A stretch of DNA of 5,400 nt. Source: Omnitrophica bacterium RIFOXYB12_FULL_50_7 (GTDB lineage Bacteria; Omnitrophota; Omnitrophia; Omnitrophales; Aquincolibacteriaceae). Positions within the stretch are counted from its first letter, which is position 1; the number at the start of each line of letters is the position of its first letter. Below, one piece after another: positions 5,086-5,400 of this stretch. The notes beneath the pieces were generated by a model that made no database searches, was not told where the DNA came from, and saw nothing but the letters and a program-made list of their open reading frames with translations. The position numbers were made by a program, and so were the translations under genes. The DNA lies in the NCBI GenBank assembly GCA_001804345.1, contig MHFU01000020.1:1-5400 (forward strand), written 5' to 3'.

Positions 5086-5400
5086 CTACTGAGAGGAAAG
5101 AAGCGGACTTTGGCCCGCCATCGTTGCGGTTCCGAATCTTCCGGCCCCCTCATTGGCACCGGCCACAGTTTCACCAATGCGCGGCTCGGAAAAAGTGGCA
5201 CGTCCACCCCCGGCGCCCACCTGGAGCGAGGGCATCCCCTTCATCCGGAAATTAAAGAAAAGCTCATTGTTGTTTTCGTTGATCCACGAATTGCGGACGT
5301 TATAACCAAATTCCAGAATAAAATCGTGAAGATCACGCGCCGCGGAAACCTGGTATTCCTGGACACCACTCGAGGAAGTATCCCAACGAATGTAGCCGCC
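5086..5400 (-). CDS. outer-membrane beta-barrel protein, LPS-assembly protein LptD-like, C-terminal end only
   Basis: I translated this frame directly. It enters from the right edge and stops at TAG 5088-5086, giving 104 C-terminal residues. The segment YIRWDTSSSGVQEYQVSAAR, then DLHDFILEFGYN, then NNELFFNFRMKGMP (44-57) shows alternating beta strands. The order 'charged-Asp-Leu-His, strand, short turn, strand, basic residue near Pro' resembles the last strands of LptD/OstA barrels, which insert lipopolysaccharide into the outer membrane. After that, residues 58-104 form a Gly/Ala/Ser-rich tail with no terminal aromatic residue, which is unusual for a barrel end. The gene precedes the ugd remnant by 45 bases, with no terminator seen between them. 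It could be another outer-membrane barrel, because only the C-terminus is visible and the match is by pattern rather than by diagnostic residues. Confidence 0.6.
   Translation of the reverse strand, partial: GGYIRWDTSSSGVQEYQVSAARDLHDFILEFGYNVRNSWINENNNELFFNFRMKGMPSLQVGAGGGRATFSEPRIGETVAGANEGAGRFGTATMAGQSPLLSSQ

Overview
This window appears to come from a Gram-negative-type (diderm) bacterium. Both ends point that way: an outer-membrane beta-barrel C-terminus resembling LptD on the right, and a lipid-linked-sugar membrane glycosyltransferase on the left. Base composition looks roughly even in GC. The LptD-like barrel end, the short-form RmlA and the compact Rml set would fit an uncultured lineage such as Omnitrophota or a relative. 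That placement is a low-confidence impression, because the window holds no rRNA or other phylogenetic marker. All supported genes lie on the minus strand, so the direction of expression is from high to low coordinates.

Layout in reading order, right to left. (1) 5400-5086: the last 104 residues of an LptD-like outer-membrane protein. (2) 5085-5041: a 45-base gap with no clear terminator or promoter. (3) 5040-4846: a 64-codon remnant of UDP-glucose 6-dehydrogenase (ugd). Only about the first 41 residues are recognisable, and the third glycine of the nucleotide-binding motif is Asp. Its recognisable part ends beside a perfect 7+7 inverted repeat at 4894-4913. (4) 4835-1: six genes with no intergenic space, namely rmlA, rmlB, rmlD, a UDP-glucuronate decarboxylase (UDP-xylose synthase, uxs), a GT2 polyprenyl-phosphate glycosyltransferase, and the N-terminal 167 residues of a PMT/ArnT-like (GT39-type) membrane glycosyltransferase that runs off the left edge. 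Every junction among these six is an ATGA, TAATG or TGATG overlap, so they look like one translationally coupled operon.

How the genes work together. RmlA makes dTDP-glucose, RmlB makes the 4-keto-6-deoxy intermediate, and RmlD makes the final deoxysugar. That would be dTDP-L-rhamnose if an RmlC epimerase is supplied elsewhere, since rmlC is absent here. Uxs converts UDP-glucuronate to UDP-xylose, but the local ugd that would make UDP-glucuronate is broken, so that substrate must come from another locus. The GT2 enzyme probably moves a sugar from a nucleotide onto a polyprenyl phosphate, and the GT39-type enzyme probably transfers it outside the inner membrane. The run uxs-GT2-GT39 parallels ArnA-ArnC-ArnT in outline, with xylose as a candidate cargo. 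The most interesting points are the decayed ugd with its palindrome at the break, the missing rmlC, and this possible xylose-based Arn-like route. I found no RNA genes, CRISPR arrays, insertion sequences or other mobile elements.
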